NCBI GenBank assembly: GCA_022578605.1
Contig: MU394076.1
Coordinates: 248,001 to 312,000 of the forward strand
DNA: 64,000 nucleotides
Reading direction: 5' to 3'
Origin: Camillea tinctor
Lineage: Eukaryota; Ascomycota; Sordariomycetes; Xylariales; Xylariaceae
This document shows positions 48,152 to 60,091 of the stretch, one piece after another. The position numbers and the translations under genes are program-made. The notes under the pieces are model-generated. The model was given only the letters and a program-made list of their open reading frames with translations. It was not told the DNA's origin and searched no databases. Positions within the stretch are counted from its first letter, which is position 1; every line of letters begins with the position of its first letter.

Positions 48152-49737
48152 ATGGTTCGCAATATTGTTATTCTCTCGGGTAACTCACACCCTGAGCTCT
48201 CAGAGGCCGTGTGCAACATTCTCGGTGTCCCAGCTGGTAACCGGGTGTTGAGCAAGTTCTCTGTTGGAGAAACCCGCTGTGAGATCCAGGACTCGGTGCG
48301 AGGCAAGGATGTTTTCATCATCCAATCTGGAGGGGGGTCTATAAACGACCACCTCATAGAGCTCTGCATTAGTACGTTGTAGTAACCTAGAGATATCATA
48401 CATGAATGTGCAACATTCAAATATTAACACGCCCACCCACAGTGATCTCGGCATGCAAGACGGGTTCTGCGAAACGAGTGACAGCAGTTCTTCCTCTATT
48501 TCCTTATTCCCGACAGCCAGACTTGCCCTATAACAAGATCGGTGCGCCTTTATCTAAGCCTCCTACCGAAGTCCCCAAGGAGAAGTATACCTTTGAGAGC
48601 GTTCCCGCAACCCCAGCTCCTGGCATCACAAAGACACCAAGCTTCAACAAAGAGACCGACCTGGCTAGGGTTTTGAGCAAGACGTCGCTGACCAATGGAA
48701 ACGGGAACGGCAACGGCAACGGCAACGGCAATGGTGTTCACCGTCCCAACGGAGATTACTTCGTTAATGGAGACACAACCACATCTCGCGCCTCAACTGG
48801 CTCGTCCTTGACGCACACCGCAAGTTTCACCACCCATGACTACGAGAATCCCTCGTTGGTCAGCACCTTCCAGGCCAAACCCGGATACAAGAGATGGGTC
48901 GCCCAGGCTGGCACACTGGTAGCGGATCTACTGACTTGCGCCGGTGCGGATCAGTATGTGTCGTCTTCCCGCAGGGTCACGATAAGGAGCGAGGATGAGT
49001 TTCCTTCTCGGGAAATTCACCTCAGGATCCAATTGCCACCCTGCTGCGATCTTTTGGTGATGGGATAGATTGCTAACGGACATGGTAGTGTGGTCGCATT
49101 GGACCTTCACGACCCTCAGTACCAGGGTTTTTTCGATATTCCGATGGACAACCTGTATGGCCGGCCTTTGTTGAAGCGCTACATCCAACAGAACATTCCC
49201 GATTATAAGGAGGCTGTCATTGTGAGTCCGGATGCCGGCGGTGCGAAGCGGGCCACCGCCATCGCTGATAGCCTAGGCATGGAGTTTGCACTCATTCACA
49301 AGGTAAGGAGGGGCTACTTTCAATATATGTCTTTTAAACTTAACCGACCGATTTAGGAACGCCGCCCCACGCGAATCACGGATCGCCAGAACGCCACTAT
49401 GATGCTTGTAGGCAACGTGATGAACCGCGTCTGTATTTTGATCGATGATCTTGCCGATACGGCCAACACCATCACCCGTGCTGCGAAGTTGTTGCGAAAA
49501 GAAGGCGCAACTGCTGTTTACGCTCTTCTGACGCACGGTGTTTTCAGCGGAGACGCCATCCAACGTATTAATGCGTCGGCCCTCGACAAGGTTATCGTGA
49601 CCAACTCGGTCCCTCAGCATGAGCACCGCAAGCTGTGCCCCAAGCTCGAGGTGCTCGACGTTGCGCCTATTTTTGCCGAGGCCATCCGCCGTATCCACCA
49701 CGGCGAATCTATCAGCGTTCTCTTCCATTATGACTGA
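48152..49737 (+). CDS. PRS1: Ribose-phosphate pyrophosphokinase (PRPP synthetase), Prs1-like with insertion
   Basis: Four exons: 48152-48371, 48443-48953, 49089-49302 and 49357-49737; 441 residues. The enzyme makes PRPP from ribose 5-phosphate and ATP for purine, pyrimidine, His, Trp and NAD synthesis. Seen: [20 protein letters not shown], the [10 protein letters not shown] loop, [17 protein letters not shown] with the ATP-site His, [15 protein letters not shown] and ALIHKERRPTRI (catalytic flexible loop), and the PRPP-binding signature [15 protein letters not shown]. Between PYSRQ (about residue 98) and [17 protein letters not shown] (about 221) is an insertion of roughly 110 residues. It carries seven Asn-Gly pairs, matching the position of the non-homologous region of yeast Prs1. 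Insert-bearing subunits work in hetero-oligomers and, in yeast, link PRPP synthesis to cell-wall integrity signalling. The start lies in a near-perfect Kozak context. Confidence 0.94.
48694..48735. repeat. (AAYGGN)7 hexamer repeat coding for Asn-Gly
   Basis: Seven hexamer units encode seven consecutive Asn-Gly dipeptides inside the insertion of the PRPP synthetase. Synonymous variation occurs only at third positions. Confidence 0.9.
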
Positions 49738-51472
49738 AGGGGATGAGCCATCAAAAAGCTGATAAACTGCTCTAGCTTAGGGGTCAGTTCGGCCCCTGAA
49801 GCTACCGAGAACATGACGAAAAGCGTATTACCAGGGACAAGGGGATGAGACTAATGATTGGGTATTTCACCACCATGCAACGGAGGCCGTTACAGATATG
49901 GCTCTTTTTTTTCTATGCATTTATCCTGGTCCAGGGCAGAATATTCTTATTTGGGCCTCTCAATAGGGGTTTAAGTTGTCCCTCTTTTATTATAGGGATA
50001 CGATATACGGAGATCAACCGTGATCTCATCTAGAGGTAAGGAAACTTTCTTCAGTGGTTTCTTCTTTATTCTACACCCAGAATACAGTCAGGCGTTTCTG
50101 GGCATGATTGGTTTGGGGTTCACGCAGAAACACGCATCTCGTAGACGACAGCATCTAGATTGGGGAAGATACAAAGGTTTGCCAAGTACCTGCCTCAATG
50201 ATACACCCGTAAATGTCATACCGACCTTGCTGTTCAGTGGTTTTCCGTGATCTGCAGTACGATTCTTTTGCCTGCTGCGGTGAAATCCATGTTCAAGGCA
50301 AGATTAAGGTCGCGAGACGAGATTCGGTCTATACGGGGAATTGGTAAACCTCTATGGAGATCAATGGTAACTTGGTTATTGCGATACCTGTCCAACCGTA
50401 AGTGACAAGTTAGGTTCTCTTTAGGTAACATTTGATTCAAGTTATTGTTCGAATCCAAGTTGATGTCTTTGGGGATATCATGGTTTAAAATATCATGTAC
50501 CTAACAAAAGGCTACAAAGCCTACCCTGCTAGAACATGATTTTTAAGAGACCCACACAGGATGATGATAAGATAAGATTAATAGGCATGGCCCGGGGATG
50601 AGTAGGTTAGTATATAAACTACACTAACCTAGGTACATATGTAGGTTATAGTTGATGGTATTTGAACAGAGTAGATGTTAGGAAGTAGAGTATATTCAAT
50701 TCAGACCTAGATTCATAATTGATGAATACCTAAAGCTGCAACTACTTAGCACATATTTTAAAAAATATGTATAACTTATAAATGACTAGTTATTTGTTTA
50801 CTTTTACTTCCAAGTATTTTGGCTTAATCTTACCCTAGGTAGAATCGCCGAGAATTACCCTTTAGCAATAGGTACCTGGGCTGACCTAGACGAAACATGA
50901 ACGTAGTTGCCGGCGCAGATGTCTATCTTTCCCATAGATCGGTAACGTGGACCTCGGCATGTGCTTTCTCACTTATATGGGGCCACCGTGCACCCCGACA
51001 AGTCTCAGCGATTCCGTCACATCCCTCAATAAAGTTCAATTCCAAACCTACCTATAGGTTCTTTTTAGCCATCGCTTCGGCTGAACTGGAAGACACCGAG
51101 ATTCAATACTACCACTCCTTCTTTTTTCTTTCTTCTAATCATCTTTTTTTGTACCATTATCAACTCATCAAAAAACAAAACCAGAGGCTCCAATTGAGTC
51201 TTATAGTGGTTTAACTAACGACCGGTTTCATTCAATTTCACCCCTTATCCAACAACATTCCGAAAAGCCGAGGTTTGCGAATTACCACCACGTGCCATAT
51301 TCTGTACCCATCACATCACTCACTCCCAACAATCTCCGGACAGAAACATACTTCCACCATTCCAGACAATTAAAAGGGGAGGAAGGAAACAACAACGTAA
51401 CAAAGAAGCCATCCCACAAAAGAGAATAGCTGCGATACAAGATTCAGAAGCAATAGCGACAACAATTCCAAC
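49738..51472. other. Spacer between PRPP synthetase and PEX11
   Basis: The left part is 3' flank. The middle is AT-rich, with CTAACCTAGGTACATATGTAGG near 50625-50646 and a near-palindromic ATTTTAAAAAATAT at 50755-50768. The right 450 bases are pyrimidine-rich PEX11 promoter and leader. No gene is supported. Confidence 0.55.
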
Positions 51473-52335
51473 ATGGTCGCCGACGCCCTCGTATACCACC
51501 CCTCGGTGGCGCACTACCTCAAGTTCGTCGCGACGACGGTGGGGCGGGACAAGCTGCTGCGGACGGTGCAGTACTTCGCGCGGTTCTACGCGTGGTACCT
51601 GCTGCGCACGAACGGCACGCGCGGGGAGATCGCGCCGTGGGAGGCCATCAAGAAGCAGTTCGGGCTCACGCGCAAGCTGCTGCGCGCCGGCAAGAACGTC
51701 GAGCACCTGAAGGCCGCGGCCGCGGCCTCCGACGCCGCCAAGACCCTCGCCGGCGCCGACCAGGTCCTGCAGTACGCCGCCGTCGGGAGACAGCTCGGGT
51801 ACGCCGGCTACCTCACCTTCGACCTGGCCACCCTGCCCGACGCCGTCGGCTTCCGCAAGTGGTCCGGCGCCAAGGCCGCCCAGAGAGAGGCCTACCGCTT
51901 CTGGGCCGTGGGCATCCTCTGCAGCGTCGTCGCGCAGACGTACACGCTGTACCGCCTGCGCGAGCGGGAGGCGAAGGTCGATAGGAAGGAGGGGGAGGGC
52001 GTGGTGGAGAGCAAGACGATCGCGAAGTGAGTTTTTTCTCTTTTTTTTTTTCCCTCTTTCTCCCTTATTCATGTGTTTCTCCTTATTTCTTCTTGCGTTT
52101 TTTTTCTATCGCAAGAAGGGAGTTAGGGGAAGATTCACAGGTAGTTGTATATATGTACTGACATTAAATCAGGGAACGCGCGGCGAGCCAGCTCCAACTC
52201 CTCTCCGACCTATGCGATTTCACGGTGCCGGCCGCGGCGCTCGGCTGGGTCGCGTTCGACGACGGGTTCGTCGGCCTCGCGGGCACGCTGAGCAGCTTGA
52301 TCGGCGTGTACACGCAGTGGAAGAAGACGGCGTAA
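51473..52335 (+). CDS. PEX11: Peroxisomal membrane biogenesis protein Pex11
   Basis: Two exons, 51473-52026 and 52173-52335, with a 146-base intron; 238 residues. Pex11 remodels and elongates the peroxisomal membrane before division. Seen: the N-terminal VYHPSVAHYLKFVATTVGRDKLLRTVQYFARFYAWYL region with the conserved amphipathic helix, LTRKLLRAGKNVEHLKAA, GRQLGYAGYLTFDL, a hydrophobic segment (FWAVGILCSVVAQTYTLYRL), and across the splice ERAASQLQLLSDLCDFTVP followed by a C-terminal hydrophobic hairpin to VYTQWKKTA. Length matches the family. The exon is strongly G/C-biased at third positions, creating a spurious long frame on each strand. The initiation context is CAACATGGT. Confidence 0.94.
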
Positions 52336-55005
52336 AAAGGAGAAGATGAGGCAGAAAAGGGGGGGATTTGATGTGTGGGTCGCTGAAGAGGCTGGACTCT
52401 ATATAAGAGATAGGCTTGCGTTTTGTAAAGCGTTCGCTATCTACATGTCGGTCCCAATCACTTATTATCTCACCGCGAGGAGGAGGCCGGGTGAATGAGT
52501 GAGTTGGGTGGAGTGAATAATGGATGGAGGGAATACACCGCTGATATCACGAGAGGGGGAGGTTAAGATGGGGAGCAAAAGTGATAAGACAGACTCTTGA
52601 GGAGAGGCAATGGTTATCATCTATCTACCATGTATGCAGGGACACATTGTGGGAAGGTTAGCTAGGTAGATTTGTATGTTTTGTCTTGTTTTTTGTTTTG
52701 GCCACTTTTATATCTATTCCCGTTTTTGCTTGTTAGATTACTTCGTCTGCTTGTGTATAAAAGAAAAGCAACCAAAAAATACTGGCTGTGAATGATTAAT
52801 CCAGTTTCTTTTTGTTTCTTCCTTTTGGGTTTGTTTTAGTATGAGTCTAGGTGGTTTTTTTTATTAAAAAAAAAAACTTGAAATCGGGAAGGAGAAAGCC
52901 AATTGACAGACAGATACATGTAGATAGGGTAGGTAGGTAAGTATGTTGGGCTGAATGAGGGAACGAGATCGACGAGGGGAAGGAATACTATATACGATGA
53001 GGCGGAAACGATGGTTTGCTTCGAATACTATTATGTATGCTTATACAGTGTAACCTCGAGTGAAGTTGTCTACATTTCTCCTCACCTCTTTATCACTCCT
53101 GTCTCCTCTCCAGTGAGTATACATTATATTTACACGAAAGTTCAAATATCATACTTAATGTTTACCTCTCAACTAGAAGGCAATTATAGTGTCAAGTATG
53201 TAGATAGGGTGATTGGATGACTAATGGAGATGGTTGTATAACCGACAAACTGACCCCTTTGATGTTGCATTATGACTTTACTATGTTGCATATCGCGAGA
53301 CAAAGTTACATCGCGTACGACTACAGCACGTTTGTCGAACCGGTACACATTGTCATTACATCAGGAAATGGGGATTGATTCGGGTATCTTAACAGATACA
53401 CGTACGTAACCTTACATGCTTCTTCACCAATTGATCGCCTTGTAAGAGAATTCGCCCTGTCAGCTGTACAGCGACACCACTACTCGGCCTGCCCGAATCG
53501 AATTCCTCGGCAATAGGTCAGAAAAGAAGTGCACTCATTCGGAAGGTTAGATGTCTGCGGGAGTTTCGCTCCAAGACAGAAGATAAAATCACGGAATCAA
53601 ATCGATGGAATTTGAAACATATAATGTACTGCTAAGGCCGAATAGATACCACACTGCTAGTGCATTGGTCGAATTATTGATTGAGTGAATGATTCGTCTT
53701 ATCTTTCCCCCCAGAATTGTGGAGGAGGGGGGAGAAATAGAGAGGGACGGGTATACTATAGCGATGGTGTAGCACGCGACCCCATAAAGTCTTGAGTAGC
53801 CAAATGAGAGATTGCTGAAAAAGCCACCTCCGCTTAAGCACGGAATCATTCCCTTCTTGCCCAGTCCAAGAAACGCTAAGGAAAGCTTCGGTTTCGCCGC
53901 ATGTCATTGCAGTTATAGTGTAGGCTAGGTGCTTATCTAGTTACTAACCTAGAATTTATTTCCGCATCAAAATCCTTTAAGCATATAACTATAAATTTAT
54001 AACGACCGGAGGAACATAACACAACGTCAGCAAATGGGGGGGTAAAAACACGAATTAGGAGATTGAAAGCATCCATAGCCAGAACACGGGGTTGATGCGC
54101 AATTGCTGATAGGCTGGATAGAATTCCAATTCCCCCCCACTACATTGTATGTCTCTCTTCCTTCTCTCTTGAACTCGGGCCAATTCTGGGGTGCCCGTGC
54201 TCCGTAGACAAGACGAAAAGACAGACATGGCTCTTTTGGGTTAGAGTAGGTGGTGTCTGTTCCGTAATATTCGTTGCAGTAAGATAAACCGGGGTGATTT
54301 AACCACATGCCTACAAAGAGAGCGAATCAGACACCGGCTTTCAAAGGCTATCGATAGGAAAAGGCCGAAATGCTCCTGCTCTTAGCATGTCTAAGGGACG
54401 GCACCTTCTTTTTACCTACCCTGCTACCCTGTATAGATCCACCCGCAAACCTAGAAAAGAGGGTTCCAAGCAGGGGTATGGCTGCGTAAGTAGGTAGTAT
54501 GCAAGTCAGTTTGTACTTTAGCTATCTTGCAGCTAGGCAAACCGACTAAGAAAAAGAAGAAGGAAGGAAGGCCTCACCTCTCTCTAACCTAGGTTAGATA
54601 GGTAGCTACAGATAATGTACATAAGACAAGGTCGATCAGCTTCTCTCAGCTCAATTTAATTAAACGCCTATCTCCCTCATTGGGTAACCTAACCTACCTT
54701 ACTCAACTATTTACATATCTCTTCCGCGTTCTCCTCCATCTTTGCCTCACAACCCTTTTTTTCTTTCTTTTTTTTACTTACTTGGAAATAATTCTGTTTT
54801 ATTTCTAATAGGTAAAAGGGATAAGGAGAGAAATATGTGCCTGCATATCTATTATTGATACTTCATGTAGCTACTTACCTGGCAATCTTACCTAGCAACC
54901 TTACCTACTTACTATCTGGATCGCTGGTAGCTCTCGTCACAAGTAATCAATTAGAAACCAAAGACAAAGTGAACAGAAAAGAGACGGGAGAAAAAGAAAA
55001 CAGCC
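52336..55005. other. Gene-free spacer between PEX11 and the permease
   Basis: About 2.7 kb without a supported gene. The first 600 bases are 3' flank with T/A runs at 52855-52876. 53000-54300 is mixed sequence with short frames that lack splice structure. From 54550 there are CTAACCTAGGTTAGATAGGTAG motifs and a pyrimidine/T-rich leader (54755-54780) of the permease. Confidence 0.55.
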
Positions 55006-56938
55006 ATGTTCTGGCGTAAGAAGCCGGCTGAGGAGCCTCAGCAACAAGAGATCGCCGCCGCCGCGAGCGACGAGTCTGGAATGGAAGCCTCGATGCCCCC
55101 CATCGACCAGAAGCCCTTCATGCAAGCGATATGGCCCGTCCTCGCCTGCGGTGCCGGTCTCTTCTCTGACGGCTATGTCAACAATGTATGCGCTTTTGCC
55201 ACTCACACGTTCCGTTTCTTTGAGCCATGACTTATTATTACTATTTGGGTTGAATATGTTACTAAGAAGCCTTCACGCAATTTGGGTTGAATAGGTTATC
55301 GGATCCGTGAGTACGACATTGAGGTACGAATATGGCACCGTCTATACGGGCTCGCATGCCTACGGCATTGTCTCGGCTATCGCATTCGCCGGAACGGTAT
55401 GAGAATACTGCACCCTCCTCTATCTTCTTCCTTTCAGGGTGTCTCTGGTGATCCTTTTTGCTCTTCATTATCAGAATCTTCAACTAATTAAAGTGTCCCT
55501 TTAAAAGGTCGTTGGCCAGTTGGTGTTTGGAGTTCTGTCGGATAGATGGTCGCGCACCGGGTCGCTGCTCGTATCAACCGTTATCTTGATTGTCTTCACT
55601 GCTCTTGCTGCTGGATCTTACTACCACGGCGATCCTGTTGGTATGTTTAATATATTAACTGCTTGGCGGTTTTTTGTAAGTCACCTTCTTTCCCCCCAAC
55701 CCCTTCTATCAAACCTCAAATACGATGCTAACTAGGGACGCTAGGTTGGCATTGGTATTGGAGGTAAGGAGTGTTTGCGATAACTACCTAAAGGATTTTG
55801 TCTAATAGCTTGTGTAGGCGAATACCCGGCTGGCAGTGTGAGCTGCGCCGAGTCAAGTGGCGAATTGAAGGGCGGTACTCGGAACCGCTGGTTCATCCTG
55901 TTCACCAACTCCATGATCGACTGGGGCTTTGTCGTTGGCGCCTTCGTGCCCTACGTAGTCGCAGCCGCCGCGCACAACATTTACTACGGTACTATTTGGC
56001 GAACGAGCTTGGGAATCGGCACTGTCTTCCCCCTTATCCTGTTTGTCCTTCGTCTGAAGCTGAAGGAGCCAGAGGAATTTTCGAGGAACTCGATGAAGAA
56101 TGTCAAGACCCCCTATCTTCTCGTGCTTCGGTTCTATGGTTTCCGCCTGTTTATTGTCAGCTTGATTTGGTTTATCTACGATGTAGGTCCCCAGGACTCC
56201 TTTCCTCATCACGAAAGATAAAACTTACATGCTGTGTAGTTCTCTGCCTACGCCTTTGGAATATACTCCAGTTCCATTTTGGCTAGCATTTACGGCAACG
56301 GCGCTCCCCTAACGACAGTTTTTGGGTGGAACACAGTCATCAACCTCTTCTACCTCCCAGGAACTATGCTAGGAGCACCAGTCAGTGACCGTCTCGGCCC
56401 ACGCTACACGCTTATTCTCGGTCAGGTCCTACAAGCCATTGTGGGATTTATCATGGCGGGTTGCTACGCCAAGATTTCTCAGCCAAATGTCGTCGCCGCT
56501 TTTGCCGTCGTATACGGTATCTTCATGTCACTCGGAGAATTCGGACCTGGCAACAATATCGGTCTCCTAGCTGCCAAGACTTGTGCTACCGGCATCCGTG
56601 GACAGTACTACGGAGTCGCGGCAGCCATTGGCAAGATCGGCGCCTTTGTCGGGGTGTATGTGTTCCCCTATATCCAGGCAGCGGGCGGCTCACCAACCGA
56701 CACCGCATACTACCAATACCCGTTCTACGTCAGCGCTAGTCTGTGCCTTCTCGCGGCCGCCTTGGCTTTCTTCTGCCTCCCGCATATCGGCCAAGACACT
56801 ATCACGTTGGAGGACGAAAGGTTTAGGGAGTTCCTGGAAAGCAACGGCTGGGACACTAGGCAACTGGGTCTCAGAAAGGGGGAGAGCGTCGACGAGATTT
56901 CAGGAGTCTCGCAGGAGGAGAAGGGTGTGTCCGTTTGA
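55006..56938 (+). CDS. MFS permease of the phosphate/glycerophosphodiester family (Git1-like)
   Basis: Six exons: 55006-55185, 55295-55396, 55508-55675, 55745-55763 (19 bases), 55818-56182 and 56240-56938; 510 residues. All junctions are GT..AG and restore conserved text: SDGYVNN-VIGSVSTTLRYEYG, AFAGT-VVGQLVFGVLSDRWSR, LTAWRFF-VGIGIG-GEYPAGSVS and WFIYD-FSAYAFGIYSSSIL. GVLSDRW is the MFS loop motif, and GIGIGGEYPAG is the signature of the PHS branch (Pho84, Git1). GWNTVINLFYLPGTMLGAPVSDRLG and GEFGPGNNIGLLAAKTCAT resemble Git1, the yeast glycerophosphoinositol/glycerophosphocholine:H+ symporter. About 12 membrane segments are expected, with a short cytosolic N-terminus and a charged C-terminus. 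Substrate is inferred; inorganic phosphate is an alternative. Confidence 0.88.
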
Positions 56939-57900
56939 GCAACAGATACACGAAGTTAAGATGAACGGCTTACGAAGGATGACGCATTTGATGGCACGAG
57001 AGATATTGACAGTATTGAATACCCGACCCCCCTTTTTGTAATGGTTTGTTAGGTTTATACGCCTATATATAATTTGTCGTGGTTGAGATGTAACAAAAAA
57101 ATAAAGAAATGGCATTCTATGCGCAATTGAATATGGGTTGAATTCATTCCCTTCTTTGCTCGATCTAAGAAAACAGAAAGCCGAAGAGATAATCCACATT
57201 TGTTTATCTTAACCCTTCATACACATATGCACCCACATAGCATTTCGCATAGTCGGAAAAGGAGATTGTTTATTAAAAAAATTATATAGGGAATACAATA
57301 TGTTTGTATATCACAACTCGTCCTACGGAGTATTTCAGTACATACACAGCGGGGCTTTCAGACAAATAAGATCCCCTATACCTGGCTCTACTTGCCTAAT
57401 CCGATACATCAAGTCTTAGCATAGGTCATCCTACTAGATAGCAAGTACTAGCGAGCACTAAAACAGCATTTGGTCCAATATCTTCAGATGCTCTCTCCTT
57501 GGTGTTCTTCCCTAGGTGCGCTTCCGTGGGTGAGTTTGTGAACCTCTTAGGCTGGATTTACTGGTATGGATAAGCAGACCTGAATATACTGATTCTGTCT
57601 ACGTTTCATTTGCTCTCTCCCCCTACTACATAACAATATTCTTTATTCATCAGCCTCATACCAACCCCATTGCCTAAACAAAGATCAGGTAGCCCGTGGC
57701 ACAACTGTTTTTCTAGACCCTCGACAGGATAGCATGAGGTTCAAACATACGAAGCGGGTGATAAAACATGTGTTTCCCTTATCACATTTCTACTGACAAC
57801 CACCATCATCACATATCAAGAGAACACAAATGATTCACTGAACTTTCTTTTTATTTTATGCGCCTGGGTATGCTATAAAAAAACAGATCTATGCCCTGAA
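56939..57900. other. Convergent spacer, permease / KAR2
   Basis: AT-rich 3' flanks of two converging genes, with an AATAAAG-like signal at about 57099-57106 and no coding frame. Confidence 0.6.
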
Positions 57901-59148
57901 TTACAACTCGTCATGGTCAACAGGCTCGTCATCCTCTGCACCACCAGCACCACTGTACATCTTGGATGTAATGGGGTAAGCAACGTTCGAGAGCTTCTCC
58001 TTCTGCTCCTCGAAGTCCTCGGCGGACGCCGTAGCGGCGTTCTCATCGAGCCAGTCAGTAGTCTCCTTGACAGCCTCGAGGATCTGAAAAGATGGTTAGC
58101 ATATACTCCACATTGTAATATTACGATGGTTGAACTTACGGCCTCCTTGTCATCCTCATCGATCTTGCCACCAAGACCATCCTCATCGTTGACCTGGTTC
58201 TTCAGGTTGAAGGCGTAGTTCTCCAGACCGTTTCGGGCCTCAATACGCTCACGGGTAGCCTTGTCCTCCTCGGCATATTTCTCAGCCTCGGCAACCATGC
58301 GCTCGATCTCTTCCTGGGTAAGACGACCCTTATCGTTGGTGATAGTGATAGACTCAGTCTTGCCAGTTCCCTTGTCGTGGGCCGAAACCTTGAGGATACC
58401 GTTGGCATCCAGCTCGAAGGAAACCTCAATCTGGGGAACACCGCGGGGGGCAGGGGGGATGTTGGTAAGTTCAAACTTGCCAAGCAGGTTGTTGTCCTTG
58501 GTCATGGATCGCTCGCCTTCGTACACTTGGATCAAGACGACGGGCTGGTTATCAGCAGCAGTCGAGAAGATCTGGCTCTTGCGAGTCGGGATAGCAGTGT
58601 TACGGGGGATCAACTTGGTCATGACGCCACCAGTGGTCTCGATACCAAGAGTAAGAGGGTTGACATCCATGAGGACGAGTTCCTCAGTACCCTCCTCGCC
58701 GGAAAGAACACCAGCCTGGACGGCGGCACCGAAAGCGACAGCCTCATCAGGGTTGATACCCTTGCTGGCCTTCTTGCCGGCGAAGAACTCCTCGAGAAGC
58801 TCCTGGACCTTGGGGATACGAGTGGAACCACCGACGAGCACAATGTCATCAATCTCGTCCTTCTTCATCTTAGCGTCGTCAAGAACCTGCTTGACGGGCT
58901 TGAGAGTGCGCTTGAAAAGGTCCATGTTCAACTCCTCAAACTTGGCTCGGGTCAGGGTCTCAGAGAAATCCTTGCCCTCGAAGAAAGCTTCGATTTCAAT
59001 GCGGGTGGATATCTGGGAAGAGAGAGTTCGCTTGGCCTTTTCGGCTTCACGCTTCAGCTTACCCATGGCCTTAAGGTCCTTGGTGATGTCGACGCTGTTC
59101 TTCTTGTTGTACGACTTGGCCAAGTGGTTGATGATTCTCTGGTCGAAA

Positions 59149-59184
<36 letters not shown>

Positions 59185-60091
59185 AGGACTTCGAAAACAC
59201 CCTGGTCAATGGACAGGAGAGAGACATCGAAGGTACCACCACCGAGATCGTACACAATGATGTGGCGCTCGCCGTCGGTCTTGTCCAGACCGTAGGCGAT
59301 AGCAGCGGCAGTAGGCTCGTTAACAATACGAAGCACGTTCAGGCCGGCAATGGTACCAGCGTCCTTGGTAGCCTGTCTCTGGTTGTCGTTGAAGTAGGCA
59401 GGGACGGTGACGACGGCGTGGGTGACCTTCTTGCCCAGATAGGCTTCGGCAACCTCCTTCATCTTGCCGAGGATGACGGCAGAGATTTCTTCGGGAGTGA
59501 ACTTCTTGGGAGAACCCTGAACGTCCACCTGAACAACGGGCTTGCCATCCTTCTCAAGCACCTTGTAGGGGAAGTGCTTGATATCGCTCTGGAGGGACTT
59601 CTCATCCCACTTGCGGCCAATAAATCGCCTGTAGCAAATAATGGTTAGCCAATCTGCCGGGGGAAAGGAAGAATTGATCTCAGCCAGACATACTTAACGT
59701 CATAGATAGTGTTGGTAGGGTTGCTGGCAGCCTGCTGCTTAGCAGCATCTCCAACCAACCGTTCCTCTTCGGTAAAGGCGACATATGAGGGAGTAATTCG
59801 GTTTCCTTGGTCGTTGACAAGAATCTCGACCTTTCCTTTCTGCATCACACCGACACAAGAGTATGTTGTTCCCAGATCCTATAGTAGAAAGAAAAAAAAA
59901 CCATCGGTTAGCATGGCGGGGGTTCCTAACTAACACAGCTCGAAATGATTACTTACAATACCAATAACAGTTCCATATTCAGAGACATCGTCAGCTCGTA
60001 CTGAACCCACAAAGAGCGGGCTGAATAGTAGAAGGCTCCAGGCTATCATGCCAAAGGCAATAGCCCAGTAGCTCTGGGAGCGTCCGGCCAT
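57901..60091 (-). CDS. KAR2: ER-lumenal Hsp70 chaperone BiP/Kar2
   Basis: Four exons: 60091-59957, 59878-59694, 59628-58140 and 58083-57901; 663 residues. BiP folds nascent proteins in the ER, helps drive translocation through Sec61-Sec63, and restrains Ire1. Seen: a signal sequence with a long hydrophobic core ([19 protein letters not shown]) followed by SVRADD; the nucleotide-binding motifs IDLGTTYSC (from residue 45), [38 protein letters not shown] and [10 protein letters not shown]; the [10 protein letters not shown] loop; the linker and substrate-binding start [20 protein letters not shown]; the helical lid in the last exon ([20 protein letters not shown]); and the C-terminal HDEL retrieval signal. 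I found no clear unfolded-protein-response element in the 400 bases upstream. The start at 60091 gives a complete signal peptide. The third intron lies in the lid, just after DEDDKEA. Confidence 0.97.

Noticed and set aside
51592..51984. Arg-rich + frame and a long minus-strand frame over PEX11
   Set aside because: Both are out-of-frame readings of the G/C-rich PEX11 exon.
54027..54308. 93-codon minus-strand frame with several Cys
   Set aside because: Considered as a small secreted protein, but it lacks a signal peptide and its composition resembles translated spacer.
58377..59648. 423-codon + strand frame opposite BiP
   Set aside because: The minus-strand Hsp70 reading is unequivocal; such antisense frames are a known by-product of Hsp70 codon use.
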